The translations under genes and the position numbers were made by a program. A stretch of 7,232 bases of DNA from contig PBTU01000125.1 of the NCBI GenBank assembly GCA_002729295.1, positions 1 to 7,232 of the forward strand, given 5' to 3'. The notes under the pieces were generated by a model, which saw nothing but the letters and a program-made list of their open reading frames with translations, made no database searches and had not been told where the DNA came from. The stretch is from Verrucomicrobiales bacterium (GTDB taxonomy: Bacteria > Verrucomicrobiota > Verrucomicrobiia > Verrucomicrobiales > Akkermansiaceae). Shown piece by piece: positions 1 to 6,100 of the stretch (positions are counted from its first letter, which is position 1; every line of letters starts with the position of its first letter).

Positions 1-155
1 AAAGGCGCATTCACCGGATCCAGCAAAACACGGAACTTGCGTGGTTGATTGGCGGCATCCTTTTGGTTGGTCGTAAACTCCGCGTAAATTGTCGCCTGCG
101 CGAGCCCCCCGATGAGCAAAAACGCAAAAACGAAAAACGGTCTGAGGAGAGACAT
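1..155 (-). CDS. Exported protein, probably a second cyclophilin-type peptidyl-prolyl isomerase (5' part only)
   Basis: This gene runs off the left edge of the window, so only its first 51 codons are visible. It opens with ATG at 155 and starts with a clear signal peptide: MSLLRP, then a hydrophobic run FFVFAFLLIGG, ending near LAQA. The mature start, TIYAEFTTN, resembles the LYADVTTT that follows the signal peptide of the upstream cyclophilin. The later stretch KFRVLLDPVNAPF fits the place where cyclophilins have the strand-loop before 'TVANF'. It lies 60 bp downstream of that cyclophilin on the same strand, so the two are probably co-transcribed tandem paralogues. No strong ribosome binding site is visible before the ATG. 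The exported nature is well supported. The cyclophilin call is an inference from the short similarity and the context, since the catalytic region is outside the window. Confidence 0.6.
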   Translation of the reverse strand, partial: MSLLRPFFVFAFLLIGGLAQATIYAEFTTNQKDAANQPRKFRVLLDPVNAP

Positions 156-215
156 CGAACCAAAAGATGCCGTATCTCATCCAGAAGACAACATTGAATA
201 GGGCGTCTTTTTCAG

Positions 216-1415
216 CTATGGAAGCGGAGTCATCGTAAATCCTCCATTCAACGAAATTCCGGCCCCGGTAAAGGCCGTCCCTGTCATTCTCCCACTCGGG
301 GCGCTACCGTTAATCGGAAGATCAGATCCCAATCTAAAGTTTAAGGGCACAAGTCCATTGGTGTATATCAAGAGGCTACTGCCATAACCATCAGTATCAA
401 TTCTACTCAATTCCATATTGATCAAAAACGTCCCACTTCCCTCCAAAAATAAAGTGGGCTCGTCGGAAAAATTCAGAGTGAAATCAAATCCGTTTAATGG
501 AGACTCAATACCTATGCTCCATCCCGTCAAATCACTTGGGAAACTCGCTTCGGTCGGCCAATCAACGATGACCGCACGGAAAAACTCCTGACTTTGGTCA
601 ACCGGCAGCCCAATCCCGCTCAAGGGCAATGAATCCGAATCAAGATGCCGACTTTGCGAACTCCAGGTCACCATGTCGGGACTTTGAAAAACTTCCAAGG
701 AAGTTCCCGCCGCTTGATTCACGGTGAGATTCAATCCGCTTTCCGGATTTTCGATTCCCACTTCGGCTTGCTCCACCTCGGGAAGCCCCTGTGCCGTGAC
801 ATCAAAGGCGTTTGCTTCCGGTCCTACCCTTCTGATCACCACCGAAGTAATAGACACATCAACCACAGGGCGGGTTGAATCGATGTTTCCATTAAATATT
901 TTGCCCACATCCACATCATTGATCGCATCGATCACATCTGTGCCGGAAGACACTTTTCCAAATACGGTGTGGATTCCGTCAAGCCAGTTAGTCACCACCA
1001 CGGTGATAAACAACTGCGAGCCATTTGTATGGGGACCCGAATTTGCTGATGACAAAAGATAGGGCTCATCGTGCAACAAGCCGTTATCCACTTCATCCGG
1101 GAAAGTATAGCCTGGTCCGTCCGATCCAGTCCCCTGTGGTGACCCCACTTGATTCATGAACGCATCCACCACCCGGTGAAAAATAATCCCGTCAAAATAG
1201 GGCTTATTTACCTGCACAATCCCGGTCACTGGATCAATCCACTTCCGGGATCCCTCTGCCAAACTTACGAAATTGGCCACTGTTTTCGGTGATTCTTCAT
1301 AATAGAGCTCCAGCGTAAAATCCCCCATCGTCGTGGTGACATCGGCATAGAGTTGGGCATGAAGGGGCGTCGCTATGACTCCCAAAGCAAAAAGAACGGC
1401 TCTCACGGAGAACAA
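216..1415 (-). CDS. Secreted cyclophilin-type peptidyl-prolyl cis-trans isomerase with a C-terminal extension
   Basis: The product (399 residues from TTG at 1415) catalyses cis-trans isomerisation of X-Pro bonds, here outside the cytoplasm. A signal peptide occupies about residues 1-21 (hydrophobic AVLFALGVIA, ending PLHAQ). The cyclophilin domain spans about 22-197. It shows SPKTVANFV (42-50), FHR with the catalytic Arg81, FMNQ (86-89), the GTGSDGPGYTFPDE loop, HTNGSQLFIT (129-138) and WLDGIHTVFG (144-153), so the usual Arg, Gln, Trp and His positions are kept. Residues from about 200 to 399 are an extra beta-rich region. Its first half holds SPDMVTW (245-251) and EFFRAV (277-282), a pattern common in exported proteins of Verrucomicrobiota and Planctomycetota; I do not recognise the last 110 residues. 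The frame stays open to 1775, but that part is antisense to the HAD gene and precedes the signal peptide. TTG 1415 is preferred over GTG 1406 because GAGG lies 5 nt upstream of it. Confidence 0.9.
   Translation of the reverse strand: MFSVRAVLFALGVIATPLHAQLYADVTTTMGDFTLELYYEESPKTVANFVSLAEGSRKWIDPVTGIVQVNKPYFDGIIFHRVVDAFMNQVGSPQGTGSDGPGYTFPDEVDNGLLHDEPYLLSSANSGPHTNGSQLFITVVVTNWLDGIHTVFGKVSSGTDVIDAINDVDVGKIFNGNIDSTRPVVDVSITSVVIRRVGPEANAFDVTAQGLPEVEQAEVGIENPESGLNLTVNQAAGTSLEVFQSPDMVTWSSQSRHLDSDSLPLSGIGLPVDQSQEFFRAVIVDWPTEASFPSDLTGWSIGIESPLNGFDFTLNFSDEPTLFLEGSGTFLINMELSRIDTDGYGSSLLIYTNGLVPLNFRLGSDLPINGSAPSGRMTGTAFTGAGISLNGGFTMTPLP
468..515 (-). repeat. Degenerate protein-level repeat, copy 2, in the cyclophilin C-terminal region
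   Basis: It encodes IGIESPLNGFDFTLNF (residues 301-316). Copy 1 lies 82 residues earlier in the same protein. Seven of 16 positions are identical (G, I, E, P, G, T, N) and most others are conservative changes. The likeness is at protein level, which suggests an old duplication of a small beta unit. Confidence 0.5.
714..761 (-). repeat. Degenerate protein-level repeat, copy 1, in the cyclophilin C-terminal region
   Basis: It encodes VGIENPESGLNLTVNQ (residues 219-234), the first strand-turn-strand after the cyclophilin domain. It matches copy 2 at 468-515 with the pattern G-I-E-x-P-x-x-G-x-x-x-T-x-N. In this copy the unit leads into the SPDMVTW/FFRA segment; in the second copy it leads into a C-terminal part I do not recognise. 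Confidence 0.5.
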
Positions 1416-1478
1416 TCTACCCTCACTTTGCCCAAATTTAAAATTCCAATTTACCCCCAATCTTTTAGCCTTCCAGCA
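1416..1478. promoter_or_regulatory. Divergent intergenic region between the cyclophilin and the HAD phosphatase
   Basis: These 63 bp separate two divergently transcribed genes, so promoters for both probably lie here or just inside the coding ends. The middle is AT-rich (around 1435-1452, including TTTAAA) and could hold a -10 element for the minus strand. I cannot point to a well-spaced -35/-10 pair in either direction. The assignment rests on gene geometry only. Confidence 0.35.
1421..1424 (-). promoter_or_regulatory. Ribosome binding site deciding the TTG start of the cyclophilin
   Basis: On the minus strand GAGG is followed by gtaga and then TTG at 1415, a spacing of 5 nt. The other candidate, GTG at 1406, would be 14 nt away. 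This favours TTG; both starts leave a usable signal peptide. Confidence 0.45.
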
Positions 1479-2186
1479 GTGCCTCGAAAACACGTCCTCT
1501 TCGATCTCGACCAAACGATTATCCCCTGGGATACCCAGCTCGTTTTTCGGAGCTATGTTCTCCGAAAGGAACCGGCGCGACGCCTCCTCACCCTCATTTT
1601 TATCGTCTTTCTCCCTCTCAACAAAGTCCTCGGCACGGGGGGAATGAAGCGTGTCTTTCATTGCTACCTCTGGGGCATGAGCCGGGAAAAACTCGACGCC
1701 CATGTAAAAGGTTTCCTCAACGACTGGCTCCCAAAACTCCCTTACCCGGAAATTCTCGATGAAATTTCCAAACACAAACAGGCCGGAAACATCCTCGTCC
1801 TCTCGTCCGCCAGCCCAGAGCTATGGGTCACCGGTATCGGCGAAGCTTTAGGCTTTCACTTAAGCTTTGGCACCCGATTCGATTGGGGTGAAAAAATCGC
1901 ACTCTTCCCTGACATAAACGGCGAAAACCACAAGGGGCACGAGAAAGTCCTTCGTCTCGCCCAACACAACATTACCAGCGGCCTCGCCGGATACAGCGAC
2001 TCCAAGGCCGATCTTCCCCTCCTCGACCTCTGCGAGGAAAACACACTCGTTAACCCCCTTCCCGGCGTTCGCAAAACCGGAGTCGCCAATCAATGGCGCA
2101 TCCTGGAACCAGCCAGCCCTTGGCAAAATCGCAAGGCCTTCGCCTGGGGCTGCGTCCTGCAACTCTTCGGCTTCTGGAAACCATGA
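1479..2186 (+). CDS. HAD-superfamily subfamily IB phosphatase, PgpC-like
   Basis: This 235-residue protein is a Mg-dependent HAD phosphohydrolase. All four HAD motifs are visible: motif I FDLDQT with nucleophile Asp9 and Asp11; motif II in VLSSAS (107-112); motif III Lys in GHEK (Lys156); and motif IV GYSDSKAD with Asp174 and Asp178. The cap begins WDTQLVFRSYVLRKEP and runs into a hydrophobic stretch (about 36-52) and YLWG. That layout, with GHEKV and GYSDSxxDxPLL, closely recalls phosphatidylglycerophosphatase C of Escherichia coli, which makes phosphatidylglycerol at the membrane. Substrate specificity is inferred from remembered family features; a SerB-like or other small-molecule phosphatase is possible. 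The frame is open back to ATG 1353, but that start lies inside the divergent cyclophilin gene. GTG 1479, giving MPRKHVLFDLD, puts motif I at the normal distance from the start. Its last 4 bases (ATGA) overlap the next gene. Confidence 0.85.
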   Translation: MPRKHVLFDLDQTIIPWDTQLVFRSYVLRKEPARRLLTLIFIVFLPLNKVLGTGGMKRVFHCYLWGMSREKLDAHVKGFLNDWLPKLPYPEILDEISKHKQAGNILVLSSASPELWVTGIGEALGFHLSFGTRFDWGEKIALFPDINGENHKGHEKVLRLAQHNITSGLAGYSDSKADLPLLDLCEENTLVNPLPGVRKTGVANQWRILEPASPWQNRKAFAWGCVLQLFGFWKP

Positions 2187-2887
2187 TCCATTGCCTCCAT
2201 GGCTCGGCGGGATGCCACACCAACTGGGATCTTTTCGAAAAATCCCTCGGCGAGGAAATCAACAGCATCGATCTCTGGTCACTCTTCGAATCCGATAAAC
2301 AAGTGACCCTTCGCGAAGCCGGAAGACTCGTCGCCAAACAAGCCACTGACGGTGACCTCCTCATGGGCTATTCCATGGGCGGGCGTATTGCCCTCCATTC
2401 CCTGCTCTTCTCTCCCGAAAAATGGCGGGGTGCCATTATTATTGCCGCCAACCCAGGCATCGCTGACGGTCACAAGGAACGGAAAGCCCGGGACGAGGAA
2501 TGGGCCCAACTCGCGGAAACAAACTGGGAAGCATTTCTCAAGCATTGGAACGAGCAACCACTCCTCACCTCTCCGCATGGAGTCTCGATGACATTTCAGA
2601 ACCCTTCCAGCGAGAAGAGCGCTAAAGTCGCCCGCAGCTTCCGCGACTGGAGCCTGGGCCGGCAATTCGACCTCCGTCCCGATCTGCCCAAAATCACCTG
2701 CCCCGTCCTCTGGCTCACCGGAACCAAGGACGAAAAATTCAGCGCTATCGCTAAAGATTCCGTCTCTCGCATCCCTGGTGGCCGTATGATTTCCGTCCCC
2801 AATGCCAGCCACCGCCTCCCCTGGCAACAACCCGATTCGTTCGCCAGAATCGTCAAAGACTTCGTCGAGCTCTCCAGCCCGTTTTAG
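2183..2887 (+). CDS. menH: MenH-like alpha/beta hydrolase (probable SHCHC synthase)
   Basis: The 234-residue product has an alpha/beta-hydrolase fold. The oxyanion HG motif is at 6-7, the nucleophile elbow GYSMGG carries Ser64, the acid is Asp183 in TGTKDEKF, and the base is His210 in NASHRLP. Several details point to MenH, which eliminates pyruvate from SEPHCHC in menaquinone synthesis: Tyr63 before the serine, Arg68 four residues after it (GGR), the ANPGI segment, an R/E/D-rich helix, WNEQPL (122-127), and DLRPDL before the acid strand. The usual DLPGHG loop is absent; the protein has SIDLWSLF there and is somewhat shorter than E. coli MenH. No other men gene is in the window, so a different C-C hydrolase or esterase role cannot be excluded. 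ATG 2183 overlaps the HAD stop as ATGA, which implies translational coupling. An in-frame ATG at 2093 lies deep inside the HAD gene and is rejected. Confidence 0.7.
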   Translation: MIHCLHGSAGCHTNWDLFEKSLGEEINSIDLWSLFESDKQVTLREAGRLVAKQATDGDLLMGYSMGGRIALHSLLFSPEKWRGAIIIAANPGIADGHKERKARDEEWAQLAETNWEAFLKHWNEQPLLTSPHGVSMTFQNPSSEKSAKVARSFRDWSLGRQFDLRPDLPKITCPVLWLTGTKDEKFSAIAKDSVSRIPGGRMISVPNASHRLPWQQPDSFARIVKDFVELSSPF

Positions 2888-2990
2888 TCCCCCTACAAAA
2901 TCAACCTAGAATTCTCTTCCTCTCTTCTTGCAGTATGCCCGTCACCAGCACAAGGTTCCCCCTAACATTTCCCAGACAGCAATTCACCTG
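2888..2990 (+). promoter_or_regulatory. Intergenic region with a possible promoter for the small gene and rlmH
   Basis: This is the only gap on the plus strand between menH and the rlmH pair. TAGAAT at 2907-2912 is a good -10-like hexamer, but the bases 17 nt upstream (TTAGTC) are a poor -35. No hairpin with a T-run follows menH, so read-through from the HAD/menH pair is equally possible. A pyrimidine-rich tract (about 2911-2929) follows. Confidence 0.25.
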
Positions 2991-3161
2991 ATGAAGACCG
3001 GCACCCATTCACTGTTCGAAACCCTCAATCACATTCTCACCTTGAGTCGGCCGCCCATTCTCTTCGAAACTCTGCGTGCCCAAATGCGGCTCGCAATGAA
3101 CGAAGCCACCGAAGGCGAGTTCATTCCCGATGAGATCCGCGACATGCTCCAATCATCGTGA
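2991..3161 (+). CDS. Small hypothetical protein coupled to rlmH
   Basis: This 56-residue frame is not one I recognise. It has no signal peptide or membrane segment. It begins MKTGTHSLFETLNHIL and ends in an acidic, helix-prone tail, EFIPDEIRDMLQSS. LFETL occurs twice (8-12 and 24-28), which hints at two short similar helices. Its stop overlaps the GTG start of rlmH (GTGA at 3158-3161), a geometry typical of translational coupling and the main evidence that it is a real gene. The start is uncertain: ATG 2991 is preferred, but TTG at 2928 would add 21 residues, and neither has a clear ribosome binding site. It is not RsfS, the protein often encoded next to rlmH. No function is proposed. Confidence 0.55.
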   Translation: MKTGTHSLFETLNHILTLSRPPILFETLRAQMRLAMNEATEGEFIPDEIRDMLQSS

Positions 3162-3598
3162 ACTGGAAAATCTACGCCGCCGGAAAACCAGCCCTCGCCT
3201 ACGCCAAAACCGGTATCGAGGAATACCTCAAGCGATTAAAGCGCGGCGCCAAGGTCGAACTCATCTACCTTAAAGCCGGAGATTCCGAAGCAGTCTCAAA
3301 AGACCTCCTCACCCGCTCCGAAGGAACTTTCCGCATCGCCCTGGACGAACGCGGCAAGGACTGGGACACTGATCGATTCGTGGCGAGGGTCAACCAATGG
3401 GAAATGGATCCCGGCATCAAAACAATCTCTCTCCTCATCGGGGCTTCCGACGGTCACACCCGGGATCTCCGCACCCAATGCAACGCGGTCTGGGCGCTCT
3501 CTCCGCTGACTTTACAGCACGAACTCGCCCTCGTCGTTCTTTTGGAGCAACTCTACCGCGCCTATTCCATCAAACGCGGCGAGCCTTATCACCGCTAG
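3158..3598 (+). CDS. rlmH: 23S rRNA (pseudouridine-1915-N3)-methyltransferase RlmH
   Basis: RlmH is a small SPOUT-class (trefoil-knot) methyltransferase that uses S-adenosylmethionine to methylate pseudouridine 1915 in helix 69 of 23S rRNA on the assembled ribosome. The 146-residue length is close to the usual 155. Recognisable parts are YAKTGIEEYLKRL (15-27), the SAM-loop strand SLLIGASDG (91-99), the knot segment LSPLTLQHEL (114-123), LLEQLYRAYSI (128-138) and the conserved C-terminus PYHR (143-146). Two departures from the family as I recall it: the usual 'IGG-x-x-G' reads IGASDG, and the conserved Arg of 'H-x-x-V-R' is Leu125 in HELAL. GTG 3158 is chosen because it gives the family's normal N-terminus and overlaps the preceding stop. 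Its own stop (3596-3598) interlocks with the stop of the opposing GH31 gene. Confidence 0.93.
   Translation: MNWKIYAAGKPALAYAKTGIEEYLKRLKRGAKVELIYLKAGDSEAVSKDLLTRSEGTFRIALDERGKDWDTDRFVARVNQWEMDPGIKTISLLIGASDGHTRDLRTQCNAVWALSPLTLQHELALVVLLEQLYRAYSIKRGEPYHR
3595..3598. other. Interlocking stop codons of two convergent genes (CTAG)
   Basis: The palindrome CTAG supplies TAG to rlmH on the plus strand (3596-3598) and TAG to the GH31 gene on the minus strand (3597-3595). No intergenic space is left for a terminator, so transcripts from the two sides must overlap at their 3' ends. Confidence 0.95.
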
Positions 3599-6006
3599 CT
3601 TAAGTGAGCTGCCACAAAGCTCTCCGGCAACTTCACAACCTCTCCCGGTTTGATCTGAAAGACATCACCACCATCAATTGAAATTTGGGTCCCTTCGAGA
3701 TCCGTTCCATGGATCACCAAGTGATACTCGGAGTACTTCGGTGTAAATTCGCCCACTCGACTCTGGCTTAATGTCATCCCATTTTCTGTCTTCTCCAATC
3801 TAAGTTGCTTCAAAACCGATCCCTTTTCATCGCGGTAGTCATAGCCTTCTCCCGAGTCTTCATAGAGCGAACCTTCCGCTGAGCCTTGATCCGGATAGAG
3901 ATGAAGCTCCATGTGGGAAAGCGGCACGCTGCTATTCATCCTAACGGGCGACAGCGGCAAGATCGATCCACCTCTCACATACAAGATGGTTTCGTCCAGC
4001 GGGACATCCCGCCACACTTCATCGCCACCGTCCATCTTACTCCCATTCCAAAAGTCATACCACGTTCCGCCCGGCAAATAAAACCATCTCCCTTCGATTT
4101 CTGGAACGGAAATCGGACAGGTAAACAAATCCGCACCCAGAGAAAATTCCTCCATGCGCCCGTGACACTCGGCGTCATTCTGGTCGAGATTGACCAAAGA
4201 ACGTAGCATCGGCGTCCCCAATCGAACATGCTCTTCAAACACCGTATAAAGATACGGCAGAATGCGATAGCGGAACTCAATGAACTTTTTGGCGACTGCG
4301 GTATAAGGGTCACCGAACGACCAGGGTTCCTGTTCATTTTCATCACCCGAACTATGAACGCGGCAAAAAGGATGGAACACGCCCATCTGCAACCAACGAA
4401 CAAAAAGCTCTCCATCAGAACGACCGGAAAAACCTCCGATATCGGTTCCGACAAATGAGTATCCTGAAAGAGAGAGACGCTGACATTGACCATTACCAAT
4501 TTTCAAATGCTCCCAGGTAGATTGAATATCACCCGTCCAGGCAGAGCTGTAGCGCTGGGTCCCGGCGTATGCGGATCTTGTGATTACGAAAGGTCGGCGA
4601 TCAGGCGCAGCCCGACGTAAACCCTCCTGGGTTGCCCTCGACATCTGCATGCCGTAGACATTGTGCGCCTTGCGATGGGAGCAAGGATGCCCATCATAAT
4701 CGTGACGCACATCACGAGGGAAAGTTTTGTCCTCATTGAAGACAGCCGGTTCATTCATGTCGGTCCAGATCCCAGCCAAGCCGCTCTCTTCGATAAATGG
4801 AGGAAATAGATCAGCCCACCAATCACGCGCTTTTTCGCTCGTGAAATCTGGAAAGTGACACGGACCGGGCCAAACACTCCCCTTCAACAGGGGGCCATCC
4901 ATACGACGACAGAAGACGTCGTTTTCAATCCCCGACTGATACACGTGGTATTCAGAATCAATCTTGATACCAGGATCGATAATCGCCACCGTTTTGATCC
5001 CGTCCCGCGCAAGAGCATCAGTCATGCGTTTCGGATTTGGATAGGCATCCCCAGCGGAATTCCAGGTGAAACACCGGAAGCCATCCATGTAATCAATATC
5101 GACATAGATGGCATCGCAGGGAATCTCCAGGGACTTAAATCCGCTGGCGATTTCCATCACCTCATCTTCACTCTTATATGACCACTTGCACTGGTGAAAC
5201 CCCAAAGCCCACAATGGCGGAAGCTCGGGCACTCCCGTGAGTCGGGAATACGACGACACGACGTCCGCGACTTTCGGCCCGTCCATGAAATAAAAATTCA
5301 TTTCACCTCCCTGAGCCCAAAAACTCGCCACACTCGAACGCTCTTCCCCAAAATCGAAACTGGAACGAAAGGAATTATCAAAGAAAATTCCGTAGGCTCG
5401 GTCATGATGAAGACCGATGAAAAACGGAATGTTTTTATAAAGCGGATCCGTGGAGGCATCATAGCCATACACATCACTCCCCCAAAGCATACGCCGTTGC
5501 CCACGAAGATCTTTGTGCCCCGGAACATCGCCCAAACCATAGAAGCGTTCGCGAGCCTGGATATTTCTGCTGAGTATGACGTTCTCCCCACCAAAGTCCT
5601 CATTGTCATACCAATGAAATCCCTTCTCGTCCTCGCTAAGGACGAATCCATCGTGATCCTCTACTCGAATGAGTAATCCCATCTTCCCAATGAAAATCAT
5701 GAGGGATTCCGTTTTCAGAACGAACTCCTTCTCCCCTTCCTTCGCCTCGAGCTTCATCCCGGATTGGTCCAAATCTTCTTTGATTGCATACGAAAAATCG
5801 TCGCTAAACTTCCCCGTCGGCGCACAGCGAAACCGAATCGTCTTGGGATCGATCGCGATCACCTCCAACTCACACCGGTTGTCGCATACAAAGAGATAGC
5901 GCCCCTCAATTTCTTGCATCGTGACGACCTTGCCCGGGAAGAGTTCGCCTGTATTCTTAGGCATTCCGGTTTCGATGTAATTGTCTTTCTCAAAGGCTGG
6001 TTCCAT
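3595..6006 (-). CDS. GH31 alpha-glucosidase
   Basis: This 803-residue enzyme is a retaining alpha-glycosidase of family GH31, most likely releasing glucose from the non-reducing ends of maltodextrins or glycogen fragments. The N-terminal beta domain (about 20-235) includes ERFYGLGDVPGHKDLRG. The catalytic barrel (about 250-620) shows ALGFHQCKWSYKSEDEV, YVDIDYMDGFRCFTW, the signature GIWTDMNEP with nucleophile Asp416, AWTGDIQSTWEHL with acid/base Asp493, FVGTDIGGFSG (Asp522), and RVHSSGDENEQEPW. The C-terminal beta domains follow, with WYDFWNG, YVRGGSILP and LYEDSGEGYDY. No signal peptide is seen, so it should be cytoplasmic. This subgroup contains alpha-glucosidases, but alpha-xylosidase or other specificity cannot be ruled out. 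ATG 6006 is the first in-frame start; a second Met lies 14 codons later. Neither has a strong Shine-Dalgarno sequence. The gene is divergent from the GT4 gene. Confidence 0.93.
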   Translation of the reverse strand: MEPAFEKDNYIETGMPKNTGELFPGKVVTMQEIEGRYLFVCDNRCELEVIAIDPKTIRFRCAPTGKFSDDFSYAIKEDLDQSGMKLEAKEGEKEFVLKTESLMIFIGKMGLLIRVEDHDGFVLSEDEKGFHWYDNEDFGGENVILSRNIQARERFYGLGDVPGHKDLRGQRRMLWGSDVYGYDASTDPLYKNIPFFIGLHHDRAYGIFFDNSFRSSFDFGEERSSVASFWAQGGEMNFYFMDGPKVADVVSSYSRLTGVPELPPLWALGFHQCKWSYKSEDEVMEIASGFKSLEIPCDAIYVDIDYMDGFRCFTWNSAGDAYPNPKRMTDALARDGIKTVAIIDPGIKIDSEYHVYQSGIENDVFCRRMDGPLLKGSVWPGPCHFPDFTSEKARDWWADLFPPFIEESGLAGIWTDMNEPAVFNEDKTFPRDVRHDYDGHPCSHRKAHNVYGMQMSRATQEGLRRAAPDRRPFVITRSAYAGTQRYSSAWTGDIQSTWEHLKIGNGQCQRLSLSGYSFVGTDIGGFSGRSDGELFVRWLQMGVFHPFCRVHSSGDENEQEPWSFGDPYTAVAKKFIEFRYRILPYLYTVFEEHVRLGTPMLRSLVNLDQNDAECHGRMEEFSLGADLFTCPISVPEIEGRWFYLPGGTWYDFWNGSKMDGGDEVWRDVPLDETILYVRGGSILPLSPVRMNSSVPLSHMELHLYPDQGSAEGSLYEDSGEGYDYRDEKGSVLKQLRLEKTENGMTLSQSRVGEFTPKYSEYHLVIHGTDLEGTQISIDGGDVFQIKPGEVVKLPESFVAAHLS

Positions 6007-6100
6007 CTGCGGCGGACGCTAGGACAACACCTCCACTTTATCCACTGATTTTCCAGCTATTTTCTATTCCTCGGATTCATGCCAAAAACCTGCCAGACTC
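6007..6100. promoter_or_regulatory. Divergent intergenic region between GH31 and GT4 genes
   Basis: These 94 bp must hold the start signals for both the alpha-glucosidase and the glycosyltransferase. On the minus strand TTGGCA near 6078-6083 is a good -35-like hexamer, but the bases at 16-17 nt (AAAATA/AAATAG) make a weak -10. On the plus strand an AT-rich tract (about 6037-6070) contains TTTATC and TATTTT at a short spacing of 15. I see no clear inverted-repeat operator. Confidence 0.35.

Noticed and set aside
181..215. Possible hairpin (AGAAGAC ... GTCTTTT) between the two cyclophilin genes
   Set aside because: The stem is 7 bp with a wobble and a 15-nt loop, it is AT-rich, and its T-run is on the strand opposite to transcription.
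1353..1478. Upstream ATG (1353) extending the HAD gene by 42 codons
   Set aside because: It would overlap the divergent cyclophilin signal-peptide region, and the added residues have no family counterpart; GTG 1479 places motif I at residue 9.
1416..1775. Open minus-strand frame extending the cyclophilin by 120 codons
   Set aside because: It is antisense to the HAD gene with its intact motif I and cap region, and it would place the signal peptide in the middle of the protein.
2279..2830. 183-residue minus-strand frame opposite menH
   Set aside because: The sense strand encodes a hydrolase with an intact Ser-Asp-His triad; the antisense product shows no family features.
5194..5676. 160-residue plus-strand frame, and other long frames opposite GH31
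   Set aside because: They are antisense to a GH31 gene with complete catalytic motifs and show no recognisable domain; they are shadows of its codon pattern.
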